Program-made: the position numbers and the translations under genes
Notes under the pieces: generated by a model
Told to the model about the DNA's origin: nothing
What the model saw: the letters and a program-made list of their open reading frames with translations, nothing else
Databases searched by the model: none
Shown: positions 54,201-62,471 of the stretch, piece by piece
Numbering within the stretch: position 1 is the stretch's first letter
How the letters are laid out: every line of letters starts with the position of its first letter
Assembly: GCA_028819255.1 (NCBI GenBank)
Contig: JAPPMB010000135.1
Location: forward strand, 1 to 64,000
Direction: 5' to 3'
Origin: Bryobacterales bacterium
Lineage (GTDB): Bacteria > Acidobacteriota > Terriglobia > Bryobacterales > UBA6623
DNA: 64,000 bases

Positions 54201-54671
54201 GAATGAGTTCAACGTGCCCGGGACGGCCGCGATGTCCGCCTGCGCAGTGGCACGCGGCGGACTGAGAATCGCGTCGGCCAGGTCCCATCCGCCCTCGCCG
54301 GACTCCCGCACGGACTCCAGTGCGGCGCGGGCCACCTCGCTCTCGCCGTGCATCAGAGCGGTCACAGCGAGCCGCCGCAGAAGGCGCGTCCTGTCCGCCT
54401 GACCGGCTCCGGCCGCCTCGGCCGCGGCGGCGTATGCATCGATCGCCTCCGGAGCTCCGTAGCGATCAAGGAACGACGCCCTCGCCACGAGGGCGTCGAT
54501 GTCGTCGGGGGCCGTCTCAACCAGACGGTCCAGCGCCTCGCGGGCAGCTCCGGGATCTCCGGACCGCTCCAGTTCGAGGGAGTGCTCGACCGTTGCGAAG
54601 GCGGCCGGCAGGACCACGGCCGCGGCAACGACCCCCGTGAACACTGCGACAAGGTTTTCTCTCAGTTTCAT
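51252..54671 (-). CDS. Large exported protein of unknown function with TPR-like N-terminus
   Basis: 1139 aa from ATG 54671 (MKLRENLVAV); an ATG five codons earlier is possible. A signal peptide (LVAVFTGVVAAAVVLPAAFA) is followed by a TPR-like helical part to about residue 125 (SGDPGAAREALDRLVETAPD, then DIDALVARASFLDRYGAPEA). A very long helical body with no catalytic signature follows. The coding composition is consistent along the whole length, unlike the 875-aa antisense frame. It is followed by the VWA gene, so both may act in one envelope system. I do not recognise a family. Confidence 0.8.
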   Translation of the reverse strand: MKLRENLVAVFTGVVAAAVVLPAAFATVEHSLELERSGDPGAAREALDRLVETAPDDIDALVARASFLDRYGAPEAIDAYAAAAEAAGAGQADRTRLLRRLAVTALMHGESEVARAALESVRESGEGGWDLADAILSPPRATAQADIAAVPGTLNSFRRMAALSTDMEVEETLPSLGRTIFTGGYHASRGSGALEPTEFLKLLKQYLTQARELEVFAGDDNTIDVPVCESAETAQLLKIIGYRLRGECGPDAVLETVNPSRAFLAIDSAFPLADLELAFRRGEEFHYRFGPTLLPVLFGRDYWFGAAKGAKDNFLDTFIEDPGLARLYIAMHNLHRPTAEALREAVPVERLKDYAPVLDFFGAMFEVRDGRAVVAGGARAERAWARLTDTPADQGGRFFQQLIELDDGWMAAFYDALARVQGEAARAYFLDPQRIERFYAAVRGKVTSPGPARPIFRASADLLLLSSRLDFGSDGRPRIPGGVAPWRDLFVKHPHGKYDGRLTESAAGWTEADDVIEAMFALCRKAIENEPLRIFLAVSDMERHRSRPLSAQAVERLIHAYPVHGEQFALYNDSPDISETTVAAHLDTMARLDRIGNALRRADATGVLQAQLAIWQVLRRNGAIPDDKADSSLQALLSASNAVTDQQAVFEAGRSGVLALLEATGREGAEEPQVALLDLLVGEPGPGEGQTRQEILSGINQLLTLQRLVPLKTLFDLADHLERVSRGEAFNVAMANRLSESISDIRLPRSLLSVEESNAMARGHWVERHIQRQRTLNLRRAVDRAQGNPGRLLAIRGELAPILRDSLVGIVYALYSPPGAELIRANPLFVRSHDFLGPEGKFSWARTRMQSTGWPSSGGGRLVGSLMSLPYELASAEQNFMIPTERQALIWQDLAPQMLLGATLPRWWGVQPADLHYVGLHLRMAKSVIAQSALGSELRETIRTLLLRRLEPSRVWKMEEAFRRGRVAEGLDIPTPAELFDLAHRLREGGLGEIGEPYLAAIAELEGRDAARFSEDRIASRFGMPHPRLAHSYRLELLHVPLFPTLMGYSSRILAESWESNNLFWAALSDELHIDPVEMNLLVPQWTQRTLERIFATHLDDWPALWRSLRMIADQVRSQFGAGEATEVAGEVTEAAAGG

Positions 54672-54731
54672 AGTGCCTTCCCGCATGGATTGTACATCTA
54701 CGGTCAGGGAAGACGAGCCTCGGGCGGGGCT

Positions 54732-56195
54732 TCAGGGCAACTTCCGCGCCAAGACCTGAAGGAGATGCCAAAGCCGCCGGACATCTTGCTCCGTGGTGCC
54801 GATGTTGCCGATGGCGACCCGAATCGCGAACCGCCCCCCCAGCACGGCGTGTGACAGGAAGAACTCGCCTGTCGCGTTGACATCGTCGAGCAGCCGCTCG
54901 CTGGCCGTGTCGGCCTCGGCTTCGCTCAACCTCGCGGGCCGGAATCTCAGGCAGACCAGCGAGAACGGCGCCGGCGCGAGGAGCTCGAAGTCCGGCTCAG
55001 CGTCGATCCAGCCCGCAAGCAGACCCGCGATCCGGATGTGCTCGCGGATCGTCGCGGCGATCCGGTCCGCGCCCAACGCTCGCAGGACGTACCAGAGCTT
55101 GAGCGCGCGGAAGCGTCTGCCCAGCGGGATCGCATACTCCATGTAGTTGACGACCCTGGGGTGCGCGCGGCTCCGAAGGTACTCCGGAGTGAGCGAGAAG
55201 GCGGCGCGAAAGCACCCGGGGTGGGCCGAATAGAGCACGCTGAGGTCCATGGAGACGAACAGCCACTTGTGCGGGTTGACCACGTAGGAGTCGGCGCGGT
55301 CGCAGCCCGCGAAGAGGTCCCGCTGCTCGGGAAGGATCGACGCAGCACCCCCGTAGGCAGCGTCGACATGCAGCCAGAGCGCGTGCTCGGCCGCAATGTC
55401 CGCGATCTCGTCCACCGGGTCCACGGCGGTGGACGGCGTCGTGCCGACCGTCGCAACCACGGCAATGGGCGCGAGCCCGTTGCTCAGGTCCTCCGCGATG
55501 GCCGCCCGCAGGGCGTCGGGCCGCATTGAAAAGCGGTCGTCGCTGGCAATCTTCCGGCACGCGTCGAGACCGCGGCCCAGGGCGGCGGTCACCTTCTCGA
55601 TGGACGAATGGGCCTGGTCCGAGGCGTAGATCACGATGCGGTTCAGGTCCAGGCTCCCGCCGGCCCCGCGAGCCGCTACCGCGGCCCGCTCGCGTGCCGC
55701 GATGACCGCGTGGAGGCTGGCGGTCGAGGCCGTGTCGTGGATGATCCCGAACCACGATTCCGGCAGGCACAGCAGGCGTGCCAGCCACTGCAGGGTCACC
55801 TGCTCGAGCTCGGCGAGGGCGGGCGACGAGCGCCAGAGCAGGCCCACGTTGTTGAGCGCCGCCGAGAGCGCCTCCGCAAGCACCGCCGGAGTGGACCCCC
55901 CGGCGGCGAAATAGGCCATGAAGCGGGGATGGCTCCAGTGGACGGTGTGCGGGAGGATGTCGCGCTCGAACTCGGCCAGCAAGTCCGGCAGGTCTGTCCC
56001 GACCGCCGGCGGACTGGCCGGCAGCTTGTCGATCAGCTCTCCGGGCTCGACGTCGGGCAGCACGCTGATCCGCTCGCGACGCCCCAGGTAGCCGGCAATC
56101 CAGTCGATCAGCTCGTGCCCGGCGCGGCGGAACTGCTCCCGGTCCAGGTCTCCGGCCTGCGCCGGAAGGGGACGGAGTCGGTCGTCGAATGCCAT
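54732..56195 (-). CDS. Group II PLP-dependent amino acid decarboxylase (aromatic type)
   Basis: 487 aa from ATG 56195 (MAFDDRLRPL); the earlier ATG at 56231 is less likely. The fold I enzyme carries the PLP lysine in VVNPHKWLFV, the Asp in WLHVDAAYGG, and the HWSHPRFMAYF and HDTASTASLHAVIAAR segments of the aromatic/tyrosine-type decarboxylases. It removes CO2 from an aromatic or acidic amino acid, but the substrate is uncertain. It stands alone with a 60-bp gap to the neighbouring gene. Confidence 0.9.
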   Translation of the reverse strand: MAFDDRLRPLPAQAGDLDREQFRRAGHELIDWIAGYLGRRERISVLPDVEPGELIDKLPASPPAVGTDLPDLLAEFERDILPHTVHWSHPRFMAYFAAGGSTPAVLAEALSAALNNVGLLWRSSPALAELEQVTLQWLARLLCLPESWFGIIHDTASTASLHAVIAARERAAVAARGAGGSLDLNRIVIYASDQAHSSIEKVTAALGRGLDACRKIASDDRFSMRPDALRAAIAEDLSNGLAPIAVVATVGTTPSTAVDPVDEIADIAAEHALWLHVDAAYGGAASILPEQRDLFAGCDRADSYVVNPHKWLFVSMDLSVLYSAHPGCFRAAFSLTPEYLRSRAHPRVVNYMEYAIPLGRRFRALKLWYVLRALGADRIAATIREHIRIAGLLAGWIDAEPDFELLAPAPFSLVCLRFRPARLSEAEADTASERLLDDVNATGEFFLSHAVLGGRFAIRVAIGNIGTTEQDVRRLWHLLQVLARKLP

Positions 56196-56356
56196 CGCCT
56201 CTGTCGAATTCGAAAGGGAGATGCGGTCCAATGCATCTGAAATGTGCCCGGACTCACCAGGCGGGGGCCGATGCGGCCTTGCCGATCGGCCCGTCTGTGC
56301 GGTAATGTATGCTTACCTTAACGGTACGCGACCTCTCACGAAAGGATTCCGCTGTC

Positions 56357-57490
56357 ATGCCAATCAAGATGATTCGCCACTGCGTCCTAGCGACGTTCGC
56401 ATTCGCCCTGCTCGCCACGAGCGCCCTGGCCCAGGTCGGGTCGGTGCGCGGCAAGGTCATCAACGCCGAAGGTCAAGGCGTGCGCGACGCCATGGTCTAC
56501 ATCGAGCGCGTCGGCGTCCGGGGCAACTACAAGGTCAAGACCAACAAGCGCGGGAACTATTTTCACGCCGGCCTCCCGCTCGGACGGTACAACGTCCGGC
56601 TGGAGATCGACGGCAAGCAGGTCTACAACGTCAACGGTTACCAGGTGAAGCTCGGCGAGGAGAAGCCTCTGGACTTCGACCTCGGCGAAATTCTGCGCGA
56701 AGCCCAAGCTGCACAGTCCGGGGCCGGGCCCACCAAGGACCAGCTGGCCGCAATGAGCGAGGCGCAGCGCAAGGAGTACGAGAAGGCGCTCAAGGCCCGG
56801 CAGCAGCAGATCAGCAAGAACAAGAAGCTGAACGAGACCTTCAACCTCGGGATGGAGGCCAAGCGCCTCAAGGACTTCGATGTGGCGGTACGGCACTTCA
56901 AGGAAGCGGCCGAGATCGATGCCGAGCAGGACGTGATCTGGGGCAACATGGCTGAGTCGCTCGCCGGGCTGGTCACGAGCAAGACCGGAGCCGAGAGGGA
57001 CCAGGTCGGAGAAGACGCGATCAATGCGTACCACCAGGCGATCGCGCTCAAGCCCGACCCGGCCTACCACAACAATCTAGGCCTCCTGCTCGTCCGGCTG
57101 CAGAGGATCGAGGAAGGAAAGGCGGAACTGGAGAAGGCCGCCCAGCTGTCTCCCCAGAATGCAGGCACCTACTACTTCAATCTCGGAGCGGTGATGGTCA
57201 ACACCGGGAACACCGACGGGGCGATCAGCGCGTTCACGAAGGCCACCGAGGCCCAGCCCGACTTCGCCAACGCGTACTACCAGCTGGCAACCGTTCTCGT
57301 CGGAACCGCCAAGATGAACGAAGACGGCTCCGTGGTCCCGGCAGCAGGCACCGTCGAGGCATACCAGAAGTACCTGGACCTGGAACCCGGAGGCCCCTAC
57401 GCCGCGAGCGCGCAGGCGATGGTCCAGAGCCTGAGCGGCAAGCTCGAGACCACCTTCGAGCAGCCGAAGAAGAGAAGGAAGAGGAACTAG
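56357..57490 (+). CDS. Exported carboxypeptidase-regulatory-like plus TPR protein
   Basis: 377 aa from ATG 56357 after AAAGGA. A signal peptide (HCVLATFAFALLATSALAQ) is followed by a carboxypeptidase-regulatory beta-sandwich (VRGKVINAEGQGVRDAMVYI, YKVKTNKRGNYF) at about residues 27-110. Then come a charged helix (EAQRKEYEKALKARQQQISK) and TPR repeats (ETFNLGMEAKRLKDFDVAVR, YFNLGAVMVNTGNTDGAISA). Such proteins are typical of Acidobacteriota envelopes, where the TPRs organise protein contacts. Confidence 0.88.
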   Translation: MPIKMIRHCVLATFAFALLATSALAQVGSVRGKVINAEGQGVRDAMVYIERVGVRGNYKVKTNKRGNYFHAGLPLGRYNVRLEIDGKQVYNVNGYQVKLGEEKPLDFDLGEILREAQAAQSGAGPTKDQLAAMSEAQRKEYEKALKARQQQISKNKKLNETFNLGMEAKRLKDFDVAVRHFKEAAEIDAEQDVIWGNMAESLAGLVTSKTGAERDQVGEDAINAYHQAIALKPDPAYHNNLGLLLVRLQRIEEGKAELEKAAQLSPQNAGTYYFNLGAVMVNTGNTDGAISAFTKATEAQPDFANAYYQLATVLVGTAKMNEDGSVVPAAGTVEAYQKYLDLEPGGPYAASAQAMVQSLSGKLETTFEQPKKRRKRN

Positions 57491-57526
57491 CGACGGGCTT
57501 CGCCCCGACACCGAGACTGCATCCGC

Positions 57527-57555
57527 AAGGCGTCCGGCCCCAAGCCGGACGCCTT
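57527..57555 (+). terminator. Strong inverted repeat after the TPR gene
   Basis: AAGGCGTCCGGC and GCCGGACGCCTT form a perfect 12-bp stem with the loop CCCAA, starting 37 bases after the stop. The stem ends in CTT and TT but no long T run follows, so it may be a partly rho-independent or processing hairpin. Confidence 0.65.
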
Positions 57556-57582
57556 GCCACATCCGAGGAAACCTGAGACGCC

Positions 57583-57873
57583 GTGCTTCGAAACATCCTC
57601 CTGCTCCTGATTGGCGTCATCGGTCTGGCGATCGTCCGCAACATCGTCAGGGAAGTCGGACGGGTCGTGACCCGCTCGATGGGTTTCAAGGAGGGCGCCA
57701 AACAGCGGCAGGCCAAGGCAGGTGCCACGGCCAGCAGGAGGCTCGTCCAGGATCCGCACACCGGGACGTACGTGGACCCGGACCATGCGGTAAGAGCGAA
57801 GGTTGGGGGCCAGGTCCATCATTTCGAGTCGGAGGCAACCCGCGACGCCTACGTGAAGGCGGCGCGCGCCTGA
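57583..57873 (+). CDS. Small membrane protein with a cysteine-less YHS-like domain
   Basis: 96 aa from GTG 57583. A membrane helix (MLRNILLLLIGVIGLAIV) is followed by a basic linker and a C-terminal fold (LVQDPHTGTYVDPDHAVR, then HHFESEATRDAYVKA). In YHS-type domains the same places read DPxCGTYV and YFCSEEC, with cysteines binding metal; here they are replaced by Thr, Glu and Ala. The domain therefore cannot bind metal in the usual way. Function unknown. Confidence 0.75.
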   Translation: MLRNILLLLIGVIGLAIVRNIVREVGRVVTRSMGFKEGAKQRQAKAGATASRRLVQDPHTGTYVDPDHAVRAKVGGQVHHFESEATRDAYVKAARA

Positions 57874-58119
57874 TACCGTCCGGACAGCGGACAAGCCGCG
57901 GGGCGCGACGCTTTTCTTCCTGACACGTCTCCCCCATCGAACCGATGCGTCCCCGGTGCAGGCTCCTCCGGCCGGAGACGCCGCATCTCTCGAGGTCCCG
58001 CCCGGAACGCGGCGGAAGTTGCCGTCGCGCATGCGATGCAGGAGGTCTTCAGCGCCTCCGGGCCACAGTGGACCTCATGCGGGGACCGGTATACTTCGTT
58101 CACTTCGTCCGGTTTCCCC

Positions 58120-60411
58120 ATGCAGTGGTTTCGTGCCTCGCTCGCCTTCCTGGCGGCCTGTGTCAGCGCACAGGCCAACCCGGAGTTCCTCGTCTCCGCT
58201 CTCACGTTCGGGGCCAGGGACTGCCTGCACTGCCATCTGGAACCGGGAGGGGGCCGCACCTGGAATGACCGTGGCCACTGGCTGATCGCGCAGAAGCAGC
58301 AGCGGGGCGCCGAGGAGATCGATCTCGCCTGGCTCAGCGAGTACCGCGGCCCGAGCACGGATTCCGCAACTGGGGAAGCCACCGGAGCGACGGGGCTGCG
58401 GGGGGCCGGCAACATCCCAGAGACACTGCACCGCGGTCCGTTCTTCGAGCCGGTCCGCAGCGCGGAGGCGCTCGAACGCTGGGTCGAGTCGCGGGGGACC
58501 TACACAACCGCCGAGGGCGAGTGGCCGCAGTACTCGGGCGATCTGGCTTCGTCGAAGTACTCCCCCCTCGACCAGATTGATGCCTCCAACGTCTCGAGGC
58601 TGGAGGTCGCCTGGGTCTGGGACGCGTTCGACAATCCCAAGTACATCGGACCCGACGGAAAGCCGATCGGGGCCTCGGCGCCGAATGCGCGGGCCCGAAC
58701 GCCCGACGGCTTCAAGGCCACGCCGCTGATGGTCGGGGGCAGGCTGTACATCCGCACCAACTTCAGCGGCGTCGCCGCCATTGATCCGGCCACGGGCAAG
58801 ACCATCTGGACCCACGACCCGGGCACCTCGGAGTGGGGCCGGCCGGCCATCTTCGGATTCGCGACGCGGGGGCTGGCGTACTGGTCCGACGGCGAGGACG
58901 AGCGCATCCTCGCCTGCACCGGCGACAGCTATCTCATTGCCCTCGACCCCGAATCCGGCGAGCCGATCCGGTCCTTCGGAGACAACGGTCGCACCGACCT
59001 GACGCAGGGATCGCGGCGCCCCCTGATTCGCAAGCTGATCAATTGCAGCGCCCCTCCGACGATCATCCGCAACGTGGCGGTCGTGGGGAACCAGATCACG
59101 GACGGCCCGCCCGGCCGGTCCGAACGATCCGGCGGACCCGACTGGAAGGAGAACTGGCCGATCGGGGATGTCCGGGGCTACGACGTCCGCACCGGCAAGC
59201 GCGTCTGGACGTTTCACACGGTTCCGCAGGAGGGGGAGTTCGGCAACGAGACATGGGAAGGCGATTCGTGGAAATGGATGGGCAACACGAACGTCTGGTC
59301 GATGATGAGCTCCGATCCGGAACTCGGATACGTGTACCTGCCCTTAACCAGTCCGACCTTCAACTTCGTGGGAGGATTCCGGCCGGGAGACAACCTGTTC
59401 TCGAACAGCATCGTTTGCCTCAACGCCGAGACAGGCGAGCGGGTGTGGCACTACCAGACGATTCGCCACGACGTGTGGGACTGGGACCTGCCAGCCGCTC
59501 CGACGCTGATCGACATCGAGATCGACGGGCGCATGATTCCCGCGCTTGCGCAAGTGACGAAGACCGGCTTCGTGTTCGTGCTCGACAGGCGCACCGGGGA
59601 GCCGGTCTGGCCGATCGAGCAGCGGTCCGTGCCCGAGAGCGACTTCGAGGAGGTTGCCGAGACGCAGCCGTTCCCGACCAAGCCTCCACCGTTCGAGATG
59701 CAGGGGATCGACGAGGAGAGCCTGGTCGACTTCACGCCCGAAGTCAAGGCCCTGGCCCTCAAGGCTGTCGAGCCCCACCGCCTCGGGCCGCTGTACACGC
59801 CGCCTTCCGGGGAGGGCACGATCCAGGTGCCGGGATGGGGCGGCGGCGCGAACTGGGGCGGTGCGGGCTTCGATCCGGAGACCGGCTTTCTGTACGTGTC
59901 CTCCCGCAGGGAGTACATCGTCGTGGGAATGCAGCGGGTCGATGATCCCGAAGCTCGCGGATATGACTATGAGCACAAGTTCTACCGGGTCGGGATCGGG
60001 AACCTGCCTGTGGTCAAGCCCCCGTACGGCACGCTGACCGCCTACGACATGAGGCGCGGCGAGATCGTCTGGCAGACGCCGCACGGGAACGGCCCGCGCG
60101 AGCGCGGCAAGTTCAAGGGGCTGGGTCTGCCTCCCCTCGGCAACCCCAACGCGGCGGGAACACTGGTCACCCGCACCCTCCTCTTTGTCGGCGACCGGGG
60201 AGATGTCAGCGAGTCGGCGTTCATCCGCGCCTACGACAAGGCTTCCGGGGTAACGATCTGGGAGCACGAACTGCCGGGCCGGCACCACAATGCGGCGCCG
60301 ATGACCTACATGGCGGAAGGCCGGCAGCATGTCGTGATCGGGGTGGGCGGAGCGGCCGAGCCGGCCCGGCTCGTCGCATTCCGGCTGGGCGACGATGCGG
60401 GAGTCCCGTGA
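58120..60411 (+). CDS. Membrane-type PQQ glucose-dehydrogenase-like protein with an N-terminal haem motif
   Basis: 763 aa from ATG 58120; the frame back to 58036 is not needed. A signal (ASLAFLAACVSAQA) leads into GARDCLHCHLEPGG, a haem-c motif at Cys35-Cys38-His39. The rest is an eight-bladed PQQ propeller with the quinoprotein glucose dehydrogenase active-site block HDVWDWDLPAAPTLID and WPQYSGDLASSKYSPLDQI. Blade repeats end with VAFRLGDD. It likely oxidises a sugar or alcohol in the periplasm and passes electrons through its own haem. Confidence 0.9.
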   Translation: MQWFRASLAFLAACVSAQANPEFLVSALTFGARDCLHCHLEPGGGRTWNDRGHWLIAQKQQRGAEEIDLAWLSEYRGPSTDSATGEATGATGLRGAGNIPETLHRGPFFEPVRSAEALERWVESRGTYTTAEGEWPQYSGDLASSKYSPLDQIDASNVSRLEVAWVWDAFDNPKYIGPDGKPIGASAPNARARTPDGFKATPLMVGGRLYIRTNFSGVAAIDPATGKTIWTHDPGTSEWGRPAIFGFATRGLAYWSDGEDERILACTGDSYLIALDPESGEPIRSFGDNGRTDLTQGSRRPLIRKLINCSAPPTIIRNVAVVGNQITDGPPGRSERSGGPDWKENWPIGDVRGYDVRTGKRVWTFHTVPQEGEFGNETWEGDSWKWMGNTNVWSMMSSDPELGYVYLPLTSPTFNFVGGFRPGDNLFSNSIVCLNAETGERVWHYQTIRHDVWDWDLPAAPTLIDIEIDGRMIPALAQVTKTGFVFVLDRRTGEPVWPIEQRSVPESDFEEVAETQPFPTKPPPFEMQGIDEESLVDFTPEVKALALKAVEPHRLGPLYTPPSGEGTIQVPGWGGGANWGGAGFDPETGFLYVSSRREYIVVGMQRVDDPEARGYDYEHKFYRVGIGNLPVVKPPYGTLTAYDMRRGEIVWQTPHGNGPRERGKFKGLGLPPLGNPNAAGTLVTRTLLFVGDRGDVSESAFIRAYDKASGVTIWEHELPGRHHNAAPMTYMAEGRQHVVIGVGGAAEPARLVAFRLGDDAGVP

Positions 60412-60565
60412 TCGGCCGGAAGCCGTCGACCCCGTGCCGGTTCCGCGGATGTCCGGGGCAGTGCGGGGCCGGCATCCGAGTCCCGGCAATCTCATCGAGC
60501 CAACCGGAGGGCTCCAGACTTCCGCCGGCCGGGAAGCCTCCCCGATCAAGGTGGCATAGGGCAGT

Positions 60566-61498
60566 TTGGACATGGAGGGAGGAATGATGGGACGGGACCG
60601 TGCCGTCACCGTGATGGACGGCGGAATGGGGCGCGAACTGATCCGGCGGGGAGCGGCCGAGCGCACCGGCCTTTGGTCGGCGGGAGCCCTCCTCAAGGCG
60701 CCGCGGACCGTGGTTGACGTCCATCGGGACTTCATCGCCGCCGGAGCCATGATGATCACCACCAACAGCTACTCGTGCGTGCCCAGCTACCTCCGCAAGG
60801 TCGGCATGGCGGACCGCTGTGCCGAACTGGCCGGCCTGGCGGGCGAACTGGCGCGCGAAGCCGCAGACGGCGCCGACGAGGGCGTGCGCGTCGCGGGGGG
60901 GCTCCCGCCGCTGGAGGAGAGCTACCGTGCGGATCTGGTCGTCTCCGATGCGGAGGCGCGCCCGATGTACGCGGTGCTCGCCCGGGCACTGGCGCCGTCG
61001 GTCGACGCCTTCCTGTGCGAGACCATGTCGAGCATTCGGGAGTCGCGAAACGCCGCACTGGCAGCGGTCGGGATCCGAGCTTCGAGAGGCACTCCGGTCT
61101 ACGTGTCCTGGACGCTCAACGAAGAGCCCGGGACCGGGCTGCGCAGCGGAGAGCCTGTCGAGGACGCGTTTCACGCGCTCGAAGACCTGGAACTGGACGG
61201 ATTCCTGTTCAACTGCACGCATCCCGACGCCATCGAGGACGGAGTCCAGCGTATGGCCACGCTGACCGACAAGCCCACCGGCGGCTATCCCAATCGATTC
61301 GACGTTCCGGCCAACTGGACTCTCGACAACCAGCTGGTTGTCCGGGAGCGCGAGGGTTTCGAGACCGAGCAGTTCGTGCTTGCCGCTGAGCGCTGCGTGC
61401 GACGCGGCGCCACGCTGGTCGGCGGATGCTGCGGGATCAGTCCGGAAATGATCGCCGCCCTGACCGCCAGCCTTGCGGTGGGCGACGGACAGGGATGA
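60566..61498 (+). CDS. Homocysteine S-methyltransferase family protein
   Basis: 310 aa. A TIM-barrel methyltransferase with zinc cysteines in LFNCTH and GGCCG, plus the MDGGMGRELIRRG start and TTNSYSCVPSYLRKVG. The family moves methyl groups from donors such as S-methylmethionine or betaine to homocysteine. The start may also be the later ATGs at 60584 or 60587. It is convergent with the SDR gene (43 bp gap). Confidence 0.9.
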   Translation: MDMEGGMMGRDRAVTVMDGGMGRELIRRGAAERTGLWSAGALLKAPRTVVDVHRDFIAAGAMMITTNSYSCVPSYLRKVGMADRCAELAGLAGELAREAADGADEGVRVAGGLPPLEESYRADLVVSDAEARPMYAVLARALAPSVDAFLCETMSSIRESRNAALAAVGIRASRGTPVYVSWTLNEEPGTGLRSGEPVEDAFHALEDLELDGFLFNCTHPDAIEDGVQRMATLTDKPTGGYPNRFDVPANWTLDNQLVVREREGFETEQFVLAAERCVRRGATLVGGCCGISPEMIAALTASLAVGDGQG

Positions 61499-61541
61499 CC
61501 GTCCGGCGAGACCAGCCTCGCGACAGCGGGCCGTCCGCGCC

Positions 61542-62303
61542 CTAATCCATCAGCATCCCGCCATTGACCTCGACCGATTCGCCCACCACGTGGGACGCGG
61601 CTTCGCTGGCAAGAAAGGCGATGACGCCTGCCACCTCGACGGCCTGGCCCGCCCTGCCCTGCGGAATCTGCGAGACCATCTCCCTCATCCGGTCCGCACT
61701 GGAAAAGCGCTCGTGGAACGGCGTCAGGATGACGCCGGGATTGACAGCATTGACGCGAATTCCGTCCTTGACGAGTTCCTTCGCCAGCGCCTTCGTCAAG
61801 CCCGTCACGGCGGCCTTCGAGGTCGCGTACAGGATCGCTCCGGGCCCGCCGCCGTTGTGCCCGGCGATCGAGCCGAGGTTGACGACGGTTCCCGAACCGC
61901 GTTCGCGCATGTGAGGAGCCGCGGCCTGCGTCACCCACAGCATGCTCCCCAGGTTCAGGTTCATCGAAGCGTTCCAGTACTCGAGGTCGATTTCGGCCAG
62001 ACTCCTGCGGTCGATCAGCGAGCCGGCATTGTTGACCAGCGTGTCGATGCGCCCGAATCGGTCCAGCGTGTCCTTGACAAGCTGCCTGCACGCGGCCGGC
62101 TCCGAGAGATCCGCGCGCAACGCCGCGGCGACTCCCCCGCGGGCCTCGACGGCCGAGACCACGCCAAGCGCTTCGTGTTCGCTCGCATTGAAGTGCACCG
62201 CGACGGCGTAACCCCGTCGCCCGAACTCGAGCGCCGTGGCCGCACCGATCCCAAGCGACGCTCCCGTGACCAAGGCTACCCTCTCCATCGCATTGCGGGG
62301 CAT
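61542..62303 (-). CDS. SDR family oxidoreductase (FabG/KduD-like)
   Basis: 253 aa; ATG 62288 (MERVALVTG) is an alternative start. The motifs are TGASLGIG, NNAG, catalytic Ser in NLGSIAGHNGGG, the YxxxK pair in YATSKAA and the C-terminal VNGG. A glucose/gluconate or 2-keto-3-deoxysugar dehydrogenase would fit the neighbouring semialdehyde dehydrogenase, but FabG-type function is equally possible. Divergent from that gene with about 170 bp between starts. Confidence 0.9.
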   Translation of the reverse strand: MPRNAMERVALVTGASLGIGAATALEFGRRGYAVAVHFNASEHEALGVVSAVEARGGVAAALRADLSEPAACRQLVKDTLDRFGRIDTLVNNAGSLIDRRSLAEIDLEYWNASMNLNLGSMLWVTQAAAPHMRERGSGTVVNLGSIAGHNGGGPGAILYATSKAAVTGLTKALAKELVKDGIRVNAVNPGVILTPFHERFSSADRMREMVSQIPQGRAGQAVEVAGVIAFLASEAASHVVGESVEVNGGMLMD

Positions 62304-62471
62304 GGAACACGAGTGTACCGTCGTATCGGCACCGGTTCGTCAGCCGCCGTCCGGGCGGGCGGGGCCGGCGGCCCGGACATGCACAGCCGCATCGAGGCGC
62401 GTGCGATGATGGGATTTTCCGGCGCCGGTCCGCGACGCCCAAGGGCACAGCGGCGCACCGAGGAATCCATC

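Noticed and set aside
51579-54206. An 875-aa plus-strand open frame
   Set aside because: It mirrors the 1139-aa exported protein, which has a signal peptide and even composition. The mirror frame has no start signal or recognisable domain.
59344-61222. Two long minus-strand open frames
   Set aside because: Antisense to the PQQ dehydrogenase and the homocysteine methyltransferase-like gene.
61473-62471. A 333-codon N-terminal extension of the aldehyde dehydrogenase frame
   Set aside because: It runs antisense through the SDR gene and has no domain; GTG 62472 has a ribosome site at the family N-terminus.
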